Source: Farysia itapuensis | Lineage: Eukaryota; Basidiomycota; Ustilaginomycetes; Ustilaginales; Ustilaginaceae | Direction of reading: 5' to 3' | NCBI GenBank assembly: GCA_023212645.1 | Contig: JALBYC010000002.1 | Span: forward strand, 930,001 to 994,000 | DNA length: 64,000 nucleotides | Shown: one piece after another, positions 53,937-64,000 of the stretch | Layout: every line of letters begins with the position of its first letter | Position numbering within the stretch: position 1 is the stretch's first letter | Made by a program: the position numbers and the translations under genes | Notes under the pieces: generated by a model | Databases searched by the model: none | What the model saw: the letters and a program-made list of their open reading frames with translations, nothing else | Told to the model about the DNA's origin: nothing

Positions 53937-56609
53937 ATGAAGCGCTCGAGGTCCCCTTCGTTGACGCTACCTGAGAAGACAGCCTCGTTCGACTCTGGTG
54001 CTGGTGTTGCTATGGCGTGTCCACATCTGACAGCTGCATTCGCGGCTTTGGCGGCACCTCGTCCGTCGCAGCAGGTACACAAGGAAGAGTGCACGCTCTG
54101 CTTTGACGATCACGATGGGCCTAACGGTATCGACGTCTGTTTGCTCTGCTTTAACGGCGCATGTACCGGCAATGGTGATCGTGAACATTCCCGTCTGCAC
54201 TTTGAAAAGACGCAGCATGCGCTCGTGGTCAACATTCGACGGACGCCCAAACCCAGAGACGCGGCCAGTACGCCGTCTGCGCTGCCCAAGAAGCTCGCAA
54301 TCTCAGCCGAGACCGACGCAGACAAGTACGAGTACACGACCACGCCACGCTGCCTTGCCTGCGACCGCAGCGGGCCGGGAGCTGATCTTCCGAGCACGGA
54401 CAAAGTGATGGAAGTCGTGTCCGGTATTGTCAAAGCCATGTCTTCGGCCCAGCAAAACGAGGTGAAAGCGTGGGAAGAGGAGATCGTGCCGTGTCAGCAC
54501 ACCAAGGAGCTCGTGCAGCCGGGAGCGCCCGTAAAGCTGGAACCGTCCGGACTGGCATCGTGTGGACTCTGCGAGTTGACTTCCAACCTATGGCTCTGTC
54601 TCACTTGTGGCCATCTCGGCTGCGGAAGAGCACAGTTCGGCGGCGTAGGCGGCAACGGCCATGGATTGACGCACTTTGAACAGTCTGGTCATCCAGTTTC
54701 TGTCAAGCAGGGCACAATCACTGCCGAAGGAAACGCAGACATCTACTGCTACGCATGCAACGATGCGCGACTCGACCCGCACCTCGCTCAGCACCTAGCC
54801 CGGTTCGGCATCAGCGTCCTCGACCTCTCGAAAACGGAAAAGAGCATGACCGAGCTGCAGATCGAGCAGAACCTCAAGTTTGACTTTAGCATGACGGGCG
54901 ATGATGGAAAGCAGCTCGAGCCCGTCTTTGGCCCGGGTCTCACCGGCATGCGTAACCTGGGCAACAGCTGCTACCTCGCCTCGGTCCTGCAAAGCCTCTT
55001 TGCCCTCCCAGCTTTTCAAAAGAGGTACGGCGATGCTTACCGGCCTCACACGCTCGCATGTCCCAACAACCCTGCAGACTGCTTCGAGTGTCAAATGACC
55101 AAAATCGCAGACGGTCTCCGCTCCGGGCGCTACTCGCACCCGCGCAGACCTGAAGCCAACCCGACCGAATGGTCACACACCGGCGGCAACGCAGAGCAAC
55201 AACAGCCCTTGTTTCAGCAGGGTATCAAGCCGAGTATGTTTAAAGCCCTCGTAGGTCGAGGTCACGAGGAGTTTTCCACCATGCGCCAGCAGGATGCGGA
55301 CGAATTCTTCAAGTTTCTCGTCGAACTGATACAGAAGGAGAACAAAAAGGTCGTGGCCTCGGCCCAACAGGGTGTGCCGACCGAGGATCCGACGTCGATC
55401 TTTGGTTTCGGACTGCAGCAGAGACTTGAGTGCATGCAGTGCCATAAAGTGCGGTACAGCGTCGAACGACAAGATGCAGGACTGAGTCTTCCCGTGCCGA
55501 TCCGACCCAAGCCTGCCATCGCCGCGGCGGCAGACGAGGCTGGGAAAGCGCCCGTCGAAGGCATCCACGCCGTTCCTGCTGCACAGAATGCAGGTAACAC
55601 CCAGTACGAGCCAGTCACACTGACCGAATGTCTCGACATGTTCACATCGCCAGAGCAACTCGAGTACAACTGTCCTTCGTGCGCTCAGAAAGTGGTTGCG
55701 ACCAAGCAAACTCTGTTTACATCCTTCCCACAGGTGCTGGTAGTCCAAGCCCGACGGTTCCAGCTGCTCAACTGGGTGCCTCAAAAAGTGGCTGTCCCGA
55801 TTCTTGTGCCCTTGGAGCCGTTCACGCTGGACAAGTACATGGGCCACGGGAAGCAGGATGGCGAGATTGAGCTGCCCGAGGACGCAGAAGCCCCGGCTGT
55901 CGAGCCAGAATTTGATGCTGCGGCCATGTCTCAGCTAGCTTCGATGGGCTTCCCCGAGATTCGGTGCAAAAAGGCGCTGTTCGCGACGGGCATGAGTGGC
56001 GATACGGAGGCGGCGATGAACTGGCTATTTGCGCACATGGAGGATGCGGATATTGACGACCCGATTCCAGCCTCTACAGCGGGGAGGAGCGCGGGCGGAA
56101 ACGCTGCAGCGGTGGATACGAGCATGTTGGAGGAAATGGGCTTTAGCGCCGCGCAAGCACGCAAAGCGCTCCGCCTCAATTCCAACAACGCGGAAGCAGC
56201 TGTCGCTTGGCTGTTTGAAAACGCCGACGACCCAGGCGAGGACGAAGCACCGGCCGAACCCTCCAGCAGCACTGCAGCCCCTGGCGCTGAACCGCTCCAC
56301 CACCACCACCACCTCCTCCCAGGTTCAGTAGATCTCCCAGCACGCTACATGCTGAAAAGCTTCATCAGCCACAAAGGTCCCAGCGTCCACTCGGGACACT
56401 ACGTAGCCCACATCCAGCACGCCAACGCGGACAGCGATGCATCAGCAATGCCTCCGCGCGAATGGGTGTTTTTCAACGATGAAAAGGTAGTAAAAGCCCC
56501 CCTTTCCAGCACGGCCATCACCACCGATGACGCTGACTCGCACGACGATGTCGGCGTCAAAGGTATCAGTCAACAGGCATACGAGTATTTCTTCGAACGC
56601 GTCGTCTAA
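53937..56609 (+). CDS. UBP14: Ubiquitin carboxyl-terminal hydrolase Ubp14 (USP5/isopeptidase T)
   Basis: 890 aa from the ATG at 53937; a second ATG at 54012 (MACPHLTAAF) would give 865 aa and starts right at the first zinc finger, so it is a real alternative. Ubp14 disassembles free polyubiquitin chains. Order: variant ZnF-UBP (ECTLCFDDHDGPNGIDVC), main ZnF-UBP (CGLCELTSNLWLCLTCGHLG, HFEQSGHP) that binds the free ubiquitin C-terminus, the catalytic Cys345 box (GLTGMRNLGNSCYLASVLQS), two UBA domains inserted in the protease (LASMGFPEIRCKKAL, LEEMGFSAAQARKAL), and the His821 box (HKGPSVHSGHYVAHI). A five-His run follows UBA2. All key residues are present. Convergent with PEX12 (53 bp). Confidence 0.96.
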   Translation: MKRSRSPSLTLPEKTASFDSGAGVAMACPHLTAAFAALAAPRPSQQVHKEECTLCFDDHDGPNGIDVCLLCFNGACTGNGDREHSRLHFEKTQHALVVNIRRTPKPRDAASTPSALPKKLAISAETDADKYEYTTTPRCLACDRSGPGADLPSTDKVMEVVSGIVKAMSSAQQNEVKAWEEEIVPCQHTKELVQPGAPVKLEPSGLASCGLCELTSNLWLCLTCGHLGCGRAQFGGVGGNGHGLTHFEQSGHPVSVKQGTITAEGNADIYCYACNDARLDPHLAQHLARFGISVLDLSKTEKSMTELQIEQNLKFDFSMTGDDGKQLEPVFGPGLTGMRNLGNSCYLASVLQSLFALPAFQKRYGDAYRPHTLACPNNPADCFECQMTKIADGLRSGRYSHPRRPEANPTEWSHTGGNAEQQQPLFQQGIKPSMFKALVGRGHEEFSTMRQQDADEFFKFLVELIQKENKKVVASAQQGVPTEDPTSIFGFGLQQRLECMQCHKVRYSVERQDAGLSLPVPIRPKPAIAAAADEAGKAPVEGIHAVPAAQNAGNTQYEPVTLTECLDMFTSPEQLEYNCPSCAQKVVATKQTLFTSFPQVLVVQARRFQLLNWVPQKVAVPILVPLEPFTLDKYMGHGKQDGEIELPEDAEAPAVEPEFDAAAMSQLASMGFPEIRCKKALFATGMSGDTEAAMNWLFAHMEDADIDDPIPASTAGRSAGGNAAAVDTSMLEEMGFSAAQARKALRLNSNNAEAAVAWLFENADDPGEDEAPAEPSSSTAAPGAEPLHHHHHLLPGSVDLPARYMLKSFISHKGPSVHSGHYVAHIQHANADSDASAMPPREWVFFNDEKVVKAPLSSTAITTDDADSHDDVGVKGISQQAYEYFFERVV

Positions 56610-56662
56610 GGAAAGCCATTAAAACCCCTACTTCGATTCAATCATAATGATTGGGGGAAAAT

Positions 56663-58033
56663 TTAGCCCAGGACTTTGCGCAGGCTGTGTTTACCGTCGG
56701 GCAGGGGAGTGAGTGTGACAGGACAGACGGAACGCGTCTCGAGGTAGGCGTACACGCAGGTGTAGCAAAATACGTAGCCGGTGGGGAGTACGGCGGGGTT
56801 GTTGATCGGTAAAGTGCCGCAGAGGGGACAGGAATTGTGGACGAGTCGGCGCGGTCCTTGTGCCTGGAGGAGCGTATGCTGCGGCGGTTTCTCCACGGCG
56901 CTTGTGGGGTTTTGATCGCTTTCGGTGAGTTTGTCGAGGAGTTGTGCGGAGAGGGTGTAGATGTGTGGGAGTTTGTAGCTGGGCAAGGCGTCTGCTAGGG
57001 CGGGGGAGGGGGATACTATGATACCTTTTGGGTGTGGGGGTAGGGGTGCTGGTGAGTCGAGCGCTTGGCTCTGTGTATCGCTCGCGTCACCCCCGGTCCC
57101 ACCCCCTCCTCCGCGGTTCGTGCGGCGACGTGGGTTATCAGCGCCATACCACCACTCGAGGAACTTGAAGAAGAAGATACTCGCCGGCAATCCGTACTTC
57201 AAGCCCTCGTAAATGACGCCGGGCGCGAGACCGAGCGCCTTTGCGGCAAACTTGAGCGGTTGGCGCGTCAAGCTCGGGAACCTGCGCGGCGTCAATGGCA
57301 GCCGTGGTCCATCATTCGGCCCCACCCGCCGTACATCCACACGCAGTAACTGCAGCCATGGCCGCCAGTACGGCGTCTTGCCAAACAGATACCGCACGTT
57401 GTACGTCAACAGCCAGAGCTGATACAGCGTCTTTGCATACGGAAAGCCGACTCTTAGCAGCGTCTTTGCCCATTGTCTCGCGCGATCTCTCTGACTGAGC
57501 TGTGCTGACGTTTCCGTGAATCGCGCAGTGTCCTCATCACCAAAGAGGTTACTAGAAGCAGCAGCGACGCCGCCACCGTTTCGTTCCCAGAGATCTTCAA
57601 GCTTGGCACCCAAGTAGGGCAGGTAGACTAGGAAGATGAGGGAGCCCTGAATTTCGCGCTTGGTGAGTCTCTCGGCTGCTGCGAGACTGACCGATGTTGC
57701 GGTGCTACTGGCCTGCGCCCGACTGGTACTGAGCGCTGGTCGTCTCCTCCGCTTCAAGCCGTAGAAGTTCTCGCTGAAACTAGACCCCCAAACGCGCAGG
57801 TAGTGTGTCTCAATCCCAGCCATAACAAGCGCATACACCTCGTCAAAGCTGTTCACCACGCGCAGCAAGTAGCGTGGATTGCGCTGAGCAAGCACGGCAA
57901 GCACGTAACGAAATGCCGGTTTGATCAGTTCCTGCAGTTGAGCCTGTGCGGCCAATTCGAAAAAGGATGGGTGAAACGGGTCGTCCGCCGACGTCTGACC
58001 CGACGTAGGATCGACCGAGGTCAACAAATCCAT
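56663..58033 (-). CDS. PEX12: Peroxisomal RING protein Pex12
   Basis: 456 aa. Pex12, with Pex2 and Pex10, forms the peroxisomal RING ligase channel that exports and ubiquitinates the import receptor Pex5. The N-terminus (DPFHPSFFELAAQAQLQELI, FRYVLAVLAQRNPRYLLRV) is the Pex2/12 domain. Several hydrophobic segments follow (GSLIFLVYLPYLGAKL, LYQLWLLTYNVRYLFGK, PASIFFFKFLEWWYGAD). The C-terminal RING (residues 405-445, CPLCGTLPINNPAVL, then CYTCVY and CPV) has only five cysteines and is of the degenerate Pex12 type. A Gly-rich run and Pro/Ser linker precede the RING. The promoter is the 201 bp upstream, before the SIP5 stop in the same orientation. Confidence 0.94.
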   Translation of the reverse strand: MDLLTSVDPTSGQTSADDPFHPSFFELAAQAQLQELIKPAFRYVLAVLAQRNPRYLLRVVNSFDEVYALVMAGIETHYLRVWGSSFSENFYGLKRRRRPALSTSRAQASSTATSVSLAAAERLTKREIQGSLIFLVYLPYLGAKLEDLWERNGGGVAAASSNLFGDEDTARFTETSAQLSQRDRARQWAKTLLRVGFPYAKTLYQLWLLTYNVRYLFGKTPYWRPWLQLLRVDVRRVGPNDGPRLPLTPRRFPSLTRQPLKFAAKALGLAPGVIYEGLKYGLPASIFFFKFLEWWYGADNPRRRTNRGGGGGTGGDASDTQSQALDSPAPLPPHPKGIIVSPSPALADALPSYKLPHIYTLSAQLLDKLTESDQNPTSAVEKPPQHTLLQAQGPRRLVHNSCPLCGTLPINNPAVLPTGYVFCYTCVYAYLETRSVCPVTLTPLPDGKHSLRKVLG

Positions 58034-58234
58034 CGCTCTGTGTTGCAGGCCCGAGGGGTGATGATGGTGGAGGGATCAGCGCGTAAAGCATCCGGCTCGG
58101 ATTCCTTTTTCTTAAGCCGGTTCCGTTGACCGGCCAGCCCCACCTCCACACACACACACAACTGCACAACTTAGGGAAGCACACTCGATAGCAAAGAAAC
58201 AAGGTTACAGGGAGATGCAGAGTGTAGGATAAGA

Positions 58235-59950
58235 CTAGGAGTGATGCTCGCCCATGCTGCGACGGAAGGGATTGTTCGGGTTGACAATGCGGCTTCGTGT
58301 GAAGCCAGATGCAGACGGGCTGCCAGAGACTGGAGAATAAGCGCCGCCCGTCGGGGGTGCGTTAGTGGAGAACTGTACGTGGGCAAAATTGCTGGGTGTA
58401 TGGAACGCATCTGTAGGTTGGGTGGGACTGACGCTGTCGCTGGGAGGGGAGGAGAGGTGCAATTCATCCAGCGCCGAGCCCATACTTGCCACCGGTTGCG
58501 GTACCGGTACTGGTTCGGGCGCCGGAGCTGATTGACGCGAGCCTCGAGTCGGCGAAGCGATGCTGGAATCTGGGCCGCTCGCAGCTGCGGGTCGGAAAGA
58601 GGGAGATGCGCCTTCTTCTACGAGCTCGCTTAGCTCGTCCATCATGCTTTGGGATATGCCAAGCGACAATGCGTTTACCGGCATTTGTGGTGACGCTGGC
58701 GGTGAGCGTGATGTCTGACCACTGCGAGCTTCAGACTCTTCCAGCACAGAACGGGCCACAGTGGATGCTGGCTTTTGACTAGAGCTTTCTCTTGCTGCGA
58801 CCGTGGAAGCTGCCTGTATCTCTTGCCTCTGTCTGGCTTTCTCCTCCTCGGCCTGCTTGCGTTGCTGTTCCTCGTGTTCGAGTAGACTGAGACGCATGGC
58901 CTCCATCATCATGATCTCCTCCATGTCTTCGCCAGTCCCCATTCGCATCATGCGTGCGAGGTCGGGCAGACTGTCCTCGGCGCCTCGACTGGGTCGACTG
59001 CTTCGCCGTCGTGAGGTGGGAACGGTATTTGTGCCGGGCCACATCTGCCCGTCGTTGAGAATAATGCTTCCTCCGGGGCCATTGAGATTGATGCGCCCGC
59101 TGTCAGCGGCAGCCTGGAGATCAGCACCCATGCGAGAAGAAGAGATACCGATGGGGATCAGACGATCCCCCACTTGACGCATGATGACACGACGGTTGGC
59201 TCTTCTTGCCACCGCAGCTTCAGCTTGCGCCAGTCTGTACTGCCAATCTGGACGGACCTGGTCGACAGTGATGACATCTGGGTCGGTGGGCGGTAAGATT
59301 TTGTACTTGACCGCACCGCCGGCCGTATTCACGCCGCCAGTACCAATCGCTCTTTCGGCAAAATTGGTGGCATCCGTAGCATCATTGAGAGCACGAGCGG
59401 TGGATTTTTCCTTGTCAAGGGCCTCAGGAGGCAAATAAGTGACGCCGAATTCAGGCTCGACGCAGAACGGACATGATCGTGGCTCGGACGAGGGAGGGTT
59501 GTGCGAGGTGGGGTCTGCTCGCTTCATCTGCACAAAGCATTCGGTGCAGATGGGCTGATGACAGCAACGGGAGAAATTGAGAGGTGTCGGGTACGAGAGG
59601 AAGCAGATCGGACATTCGCAGTTAAACTTCTGGTCAGCGTAATCGTCATCGTCGTCTGTGCCTTTGCAAAAGGGGGCCAAGCGCCGGTCGACAATGTTTT
59701 GCCTGACAAAGTGCTGGTCGTAGTCTTGGGGACCTGTGTAAACGCCGGTGGGAACCAGTCCACCCTGGTCGACCTGGACGGTATCCGCCAGGTGAGCGGG
59801 CAGTGGAGGCGGCGGGGGTGGGGCTAAACTCGAGGCAGAGAGCGAGGCTGTCAGACCGCTGCCAGACGCAGAGGCTGGTATGCCACGATGGCTGCTCTGG
59901 AATGCCGATGAGCCTGGCGAGCCGTGTTCTCTGGTCTGTTGCTGACCCAT
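58235..59950 (-). CDS. SIP5: Sip5-like zinc protein with N-myristoylation signal
   Basis: 571 aa. The start MGQQQTRE gives a Gly2 myristoylation-type N-terminus, so membrane attachment is plausible. Conserved core: TGVYTGPQDYDQHFVRQNIVDRRLAPFCKG, split here as TGVYTGPQDYDQHF and RLAPFCKG, then a RING-like zinc region at about 110-165 (CPICFLSYP, RCCHQPICTECFVQMKR, CPFCVEPEFGVTYLPP). This pattern matches fungal Sip5, which in yeast binds Snf1 kinase and the Glc7/Reg1 phosphatase and affects glucose signalling. The second half has a UIM-like acidic helix (EDMEEIMMMEAMRLSLLEHE) and Ser/Pro-rich disorder. Role in this organism is inferred by family only. Confidence 0.87.
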   Translation of the reverse strand: MGQQQTREHGSPGSSAFQSSHRGIPASASGSGLTASLSASSLAPPPPPPLPAHLADTVQVDQGGLVPTGVYTGPQDYDQHFVRQNIVDRRLAPFCKGTDDDDDYADQKFNCECPICFLSYPTPLNFSRCCHQPICTECFVQMKRADPTSHNPPSSEPRSCPFCVEPEFGVTYLPPEALDKEKSTARALNDATDATNFAERAIGTGGVNTAGGAVKYKILPPTDPDVITVDQVRPDWQYRLAQAEAAVARRANRRVIMRQVGDRLIPIGISSSRMGADLQAAADSGRINLNGPGGSIILNDGQMWPGTNTVPTSRRRSSRPSRGAEDSLPDLARMMRMGTGEDMEEIMMMEAMRLSLLEHEEQQRKQAEEEKARQRQEIQAASTVAARESSSQKPASTVARSVLEESEARSGQTSRSPPASPQMPVNALSLGISQSMMDELSELVEEGASPSFRPAAASGPDSSIASPTRGSRQSAPAPEPVPVPQPVASMGSALDELHLSSPPSDSVSPTQPTDAFHTPSNFAHVQFSTNAPPTGGAYSPVSGSPSASGFTRSRIVNPNNPFRRSMGEHHS

Positions 59951-61453
<1,503 letters not shown>

Positions 61454-61832
61454 TTCACAGCAGACGCCATGACATCCGCACACATCAAACCGATTTCCGC
61501 ACCGCATCCTACACCCTCTCTCTCTATTCGACGCCTTGGTTCAAGCTAGTACCATCATGCTCTTGCTTCTTCCCCTTCCGACCCCTGTTTACGATCGACT
61601 CATGTACAAATCCAGATGCACTGCGAAACCATACCTTTCCTTTCAGATCCGGCTGTGCAGCAGTGTCGCCATAGCCAAAAATGGATGTGGCGTAATAGAT
61701 CAGTGCAGGGTGTCCTGAGCGCAAGGGGGGGAAGGGACCGGCAAAGGCGGATAGATTAGCGGAATTGTCTCATCCGCATTTGATATGCGATTCCTCTTCT
61801 TGCCCTCAACCTAGCAGCGCCTTGTCTCCACA
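61454..61832. other. Intergenic between CDC42 and the S28 peptidase gene
   Basis: 379 bp, tandem genes. CT-rich near 61505-61525. Nothing else recognised. Confidence 0.5.
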
Positions 61833-63761
61833 ATGAGAGTGAGCGCAACGGGCTGTGTCGTAGTACTGGCGGCTGTCTGCCATGCGTTGCCTGCCTCCGA
61901 GTCGGATGCGGTGTCACACTTCCGCATAACGCCCGAACGATTAGTGCGATCGACGCCGGGGAGAATGGAAGGCTTTGAACGCCTTCTGGATCGACGCCAT
62001 GCCAAGCAGCAACGCGCTGACCAGCAAGAGGCCGAAGAGCGCCAGGCACAGATCTGGCAGCAACAGTCGGGTCTGGTCAAAAGCGCACTGGATGCTGTCC
62101 GAAACGGCCTGCAGGCCACCGGTCAGACAAGTTTCTCCCTGGCCAAGTGGATTGACTACATCGTGCCTTTGGGCCACGGTGGCCAGCAGCACAACATCTC
62201 GCAGGCAGCGTACCTGAGCCAACCTGTGGACCATTTTGACAACACCACAGCGGCTCGTTTCGACCAGCGCTTCTTTTACTCGAATCGCCATTACAAGCCA
62301 GCATCGCAGCGCAAGAAGGGCGAAGCCGTGCCTATCTACATCCTGGACAGTGGTGAGGCAAATGCCGTGCAGCGCATCCCCTTCCTCGACACGGGCATCC
62401 TTGATATTCTGTCAGAAGCTACGGGTGGTATTGGCATTGTTTTGGAGCACCGTTACTACGGTACGTCGGTGCCCAACCGTACCGATTTGGGCCCAGGAGA
62501 CAGCTGGGGCGTTGATCAGCTCCGATGGTTGACCAACAGACAGGCACTCGAGGACTCGGCAGACTTCATCCGCCGTCTCAACATCCCCGGCACTGACAAT
62601 GGGGAACCTCGCAAGGTAATCTACTACGGTGGAAGTTATCCAGGGGTGCGCTCGGCCCACATGCGGCTCTTGTACCCCGACCTTGTGCACGGTGCTATTG
62701 CGTCGAGTGCTGTCGTTGCAGCAGTGGATGAGTTCCCCGAGTACTTTTACCCCGTAGCTCGAGGAGCTCCAGCTGCTTGCAGCCAAGCTATCCAGGCTGC
62801 TGTCGCAGAGATGGACAAGATTATTGCACCCAATCCGCTCTCTGGTGGTGACCAGCCCGAGCGTGATGCCAACGCCACTGCCCAGCTTCTCGAGCTGTTC
62901 GGTCTCACCGGTCTTAGCAACGTCGCTGATCTGGCCAACCTCAACATGTTCCCACTGGGCGCTTTTCAGAGTCTCAACTGGGACGCTCGTGTCACCTCGA
63001 CCGAGTTTGATGCCTTTTGCAAAACCTTGACCACCTACGGCAGCAAGGGTTACGAGGCTGGCTCAGTTAGCGAGCAATGGGAGGCATCCGGCAAGCTCAG
63101 CCTGCCGCGCGAGGTGCATGCGTATGCCAAATTCATGCGCGACCAGTACATCACTCCCTGTACCCACGGCGAGGATGGCCAGCCGGGGGAGAGCCCTGAC
63201 GCATGCTTCTCTTCGGATTACGACCAGTTCGCGCGTTCGAAGAAGCTGAGTGCTGGACGGGCCTGGACGTTTCAATACTGCTCCACCTGGGGCTTCATCA
63301 TGACATCGCCACCTCCCGCAGCGCAGTACAAGACAAGCCGGGACGGGCAAGTCAAGTATTTCGTTCCCTCGGGGCCCAAGCTGATTTCAACGCTCGTCGA
63401 CTACAGCTACGCGCACGAGGTGTGCGAGAAAGGCTTCCCAGCGGGCGACCATTTCACGATGCCTCCGCGCCCGGACATTGACCAGGTAAATTCGCTGGGC
63501 GGGTTCGGGCTCCAGGTAGATCGTCTGGCGTTTATCGATGGACAGTACGACCCTTGGCGTCCAGCCACAGTGCATAGCGAGGAATATGCCCACGGTGGCG
63601 CAAGACCCGATACTCTGCAGCAACCTTTCAAACTCATCCCACACTGTTGGCATCACTGCGACGAGAATGGCGTCAAAGACCCGTCCAAGACACCCAAGCG
63701 TGTCCGGCTCATACACGAACAACAGGTCGAATTTGTCAAGCACTGGCTCAAACAGGACTGA
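61833..63761 (+). CDS. Secreted serine peptidase, family S28 (prolyl carboxypeptidase/DPP2-like)
   Basis: 642 aa. Signal peptide at residues 1-19 (MRVSATGCVVVLAAVCHAL), then a propeptide-like charged segment (about 25-75, rich in Arg/Gln/Glu). The S28 domain starts near YLSQPVDHFDNTTAARFDQR. GIGIVLEHRYYG is the family's second signature. The nucleophile is Ser268 in YYGGSYPGVRSAH. The Asp is in FIDGQYDPWRP and the His in IPHCWHHCDE near the C-terminus. Several N-glycosylation sequons are visible (NNT-type, NRT, NAT). S28 enzymes remove residues after proline, and fungal members are often secreted or vacuolar. Substrate unknown. Convergent with the acidic gene at the right edge (68 bp). Confidence 0.93.
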   Translation: MRVSATGCVVVLAAVCHALPASESDAVSHFRITPERLVRSTPGRMEGFERLLDRRHAKQQRADQQEAEERQAQIWQQQSGLVKSALDAVRNGLQATGQTSFSLAKWIDYIVPLGHGGQQHNISQAAYLSQPVDHFDNTTAARFDQRFFYSNRHYKPASQRKKGEAVPIYILDSGEANAVQRIPFLDTGILDILSEATGGIGIVLEHRYYGTSVPNRTDLGPGDSWGVDQLRWLTNRQALEDSADFIRRLNIPGTDNGEPRKVIYYGGSYPGVRSAHMRLLYPDLVHGAIASSAVVAAVDEFPEYFYPVARGAPAACSQAIQAAVAEMDKIIAPNPLSGGDQPERDANATAQLLELFGLTGLSNVADLANLNMFPLGAFQSLNWDARVTSTEFDAFCKTLTTYGSKGYEAGSVSEQWEASGKLSLPREVHAYAKFMRDQYITPCTHGEDGQPGESPDACFSSDYDQFARSKKLSAGRAWTFQYCSTWGFIMTSPPPAAQYKTSRDGQVKYFVPSGPKLISTLVDYSYAHEVCEKGFPAGDHFTMPPRPDIDQVNSLGGFGLQVDRLAFIDGQYDPWRPATVHSEEYAHGGARPDTLQQPFKLIPHCWHHCDENGVKDPSKTPKRVRLIHEQQVEFVKHWLKQD

Positions 63762-63829
63762 TCTGTGTGTACTTGCGTATTATCAATGACAATTACTTGC
63801 AGACGTGCTAGAAGATGGAGTGTGCGCGT

Positions 63830-64000
63830 TTATGCTCTTCTGCGTTTCGTCGGCGCGGGTTGTGGTACTTGTTCCTCCTCTTCCTCCTCTTCCTCTTCGT
63901 CGTCGTCTTCTTCCTCTTCGTCATCGTCTTCTTCCTCATCTTCGTCGTCGGGAAGTGTCATGTCTTCCATCTCGAGATCTTCGTCACTGACATCGTCTTC
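63830..64000 (-). CDS. C-terminal end of an acidic protein, cut by the window edge
   Basis: The minus-strand frame from position 64000 to the TAA at 63832-63830 gives 57 codons with no stop. The first residues include EDDVSDEDLEMEDMTLPD, followed by a run of 27 Asp/Glu residues and the ending QVPQPAPTKRRRA. This looks like the tail of a nuclear or nucleolar protein such as a histone chaperone or ribosome-biogenesis factor, but the part that would identify it lies outside the window. The plus-strand complement is a CTTCCTC simple repeat, explained by the Glu/Asp codons. Confidence 0.65.
   Translation of the reverse strand, partial: EDDVSDEDLEMEDMTLPDDEDEEEDDDEEEEDDDEEEEEEEEEQVPQPAPTKRRRA

Noticed and set aside
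63850..63950. CTTCCTC simple-sequence repeat at the right edge
   Set aside because: Fully explained as Glu/Asp codons of the minus-strand acidic protein.

Overview
This is nuclear DNA from a fungus, almost certainly a basidiomycete smut or smut-related yeast (Ustilaginomycotina, Ustilago/Sporisorium/Moesziomyces-like). The evidence is the protein content (FRY/PAG1-type morphogenesis factor, Mpe1, Gid8, Ipi3, a Sip5-like protein, a macrophage-activating-glycoprotein-like GPI protein), very few and short introns (mostly 60-80 nt with GTAAGT-like donors), balanced GC and densely packed genes on both strands. The genus cannot be fixed from the sequence. I see no tRNA, rRNA, transposon or CRISPR array.

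Layout from left to right. 1-6562 (-): N-terminal 2,187 codons of TAO3/PAG1/MOR2, running off the left edge. 7047-9318 (+): PDAT acyltransferase LRO1. 9604-11394 (-): MPE1. 11900-13168 (+): GID8. 13348-14454 (-): deoxyhypusine hydroxylase. 14716-15648 (+): MRT4. 16049-17113 (+): F-box-like protein. 17957-21157 (+): regulator with two zinc clusters. 21205-22506 (-): biotin synthase. 23199-26069 (+): DBP2 helicase with a 1.09-kb intron and a 21-nt microexon. 26446-28623 (+): DUF1776 protein. 28758-30656 (-): asparagine synthetase. 30905-32521 (+): IPI3. 32676-33854 (-): secreted GPI-type glycoprotein. 34577-36072 (+): AP endonuclease APN1. 36076-39063 (-): SF3A1/PRP21, with a Zn2Cys6 cluster in its linker. 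39540-41130 (+): TRP2. 41272-42921 (-): Ser/Arg-rich protein. 43413-44306 (+): GPI12. 44449-46488 (+): TRM5. 46569-49703 (-) and 49931-51055 (-): a full-length and a short Zn2Cys6 paralogue in tandem. 51508-53805 (+): seven-TM protein. 53937-56609 (+): UBP14. 56663-58033 (-): PEX12. 58235-59950 (-): SIP5. 60811-61453 (+): CDC42. 61833-63761 (+): S28 peptidase. 63830-64000 (-): C-terminus of an acidic protein.

Most of the window is housekeeping: RNA processing and ribosome assembly (MPE1, SF3A1, DBP2, MRT4, IPI3, TRM5), amino acid and cofactor synthesis (ASN1, TRP2, BIO2), ubiquitin (GID8, UBP14), lipid/GPI and peroxisome genes, and polarity (TAO3, CDC42). The unusual material is in zinc-cluster proteins. 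There are three candidates: (i) a Zn2Cys6 motif, with a zinc-cluster-type intron, spliced in frame into the SF3A1 linker; (ii) a regulator whose second zinc cluster appears to lie inside its regulatory domain; (iii) a tandem pair in which a 374-aa paralogue keeps the DNA-binding and coiled-coil regions of its 1,044-aa neighbour but lacks the regulatory domain, the layout of a natural competitor. All gene models come from reading the sequence by eye; no alignment, database search or transcript data was available.
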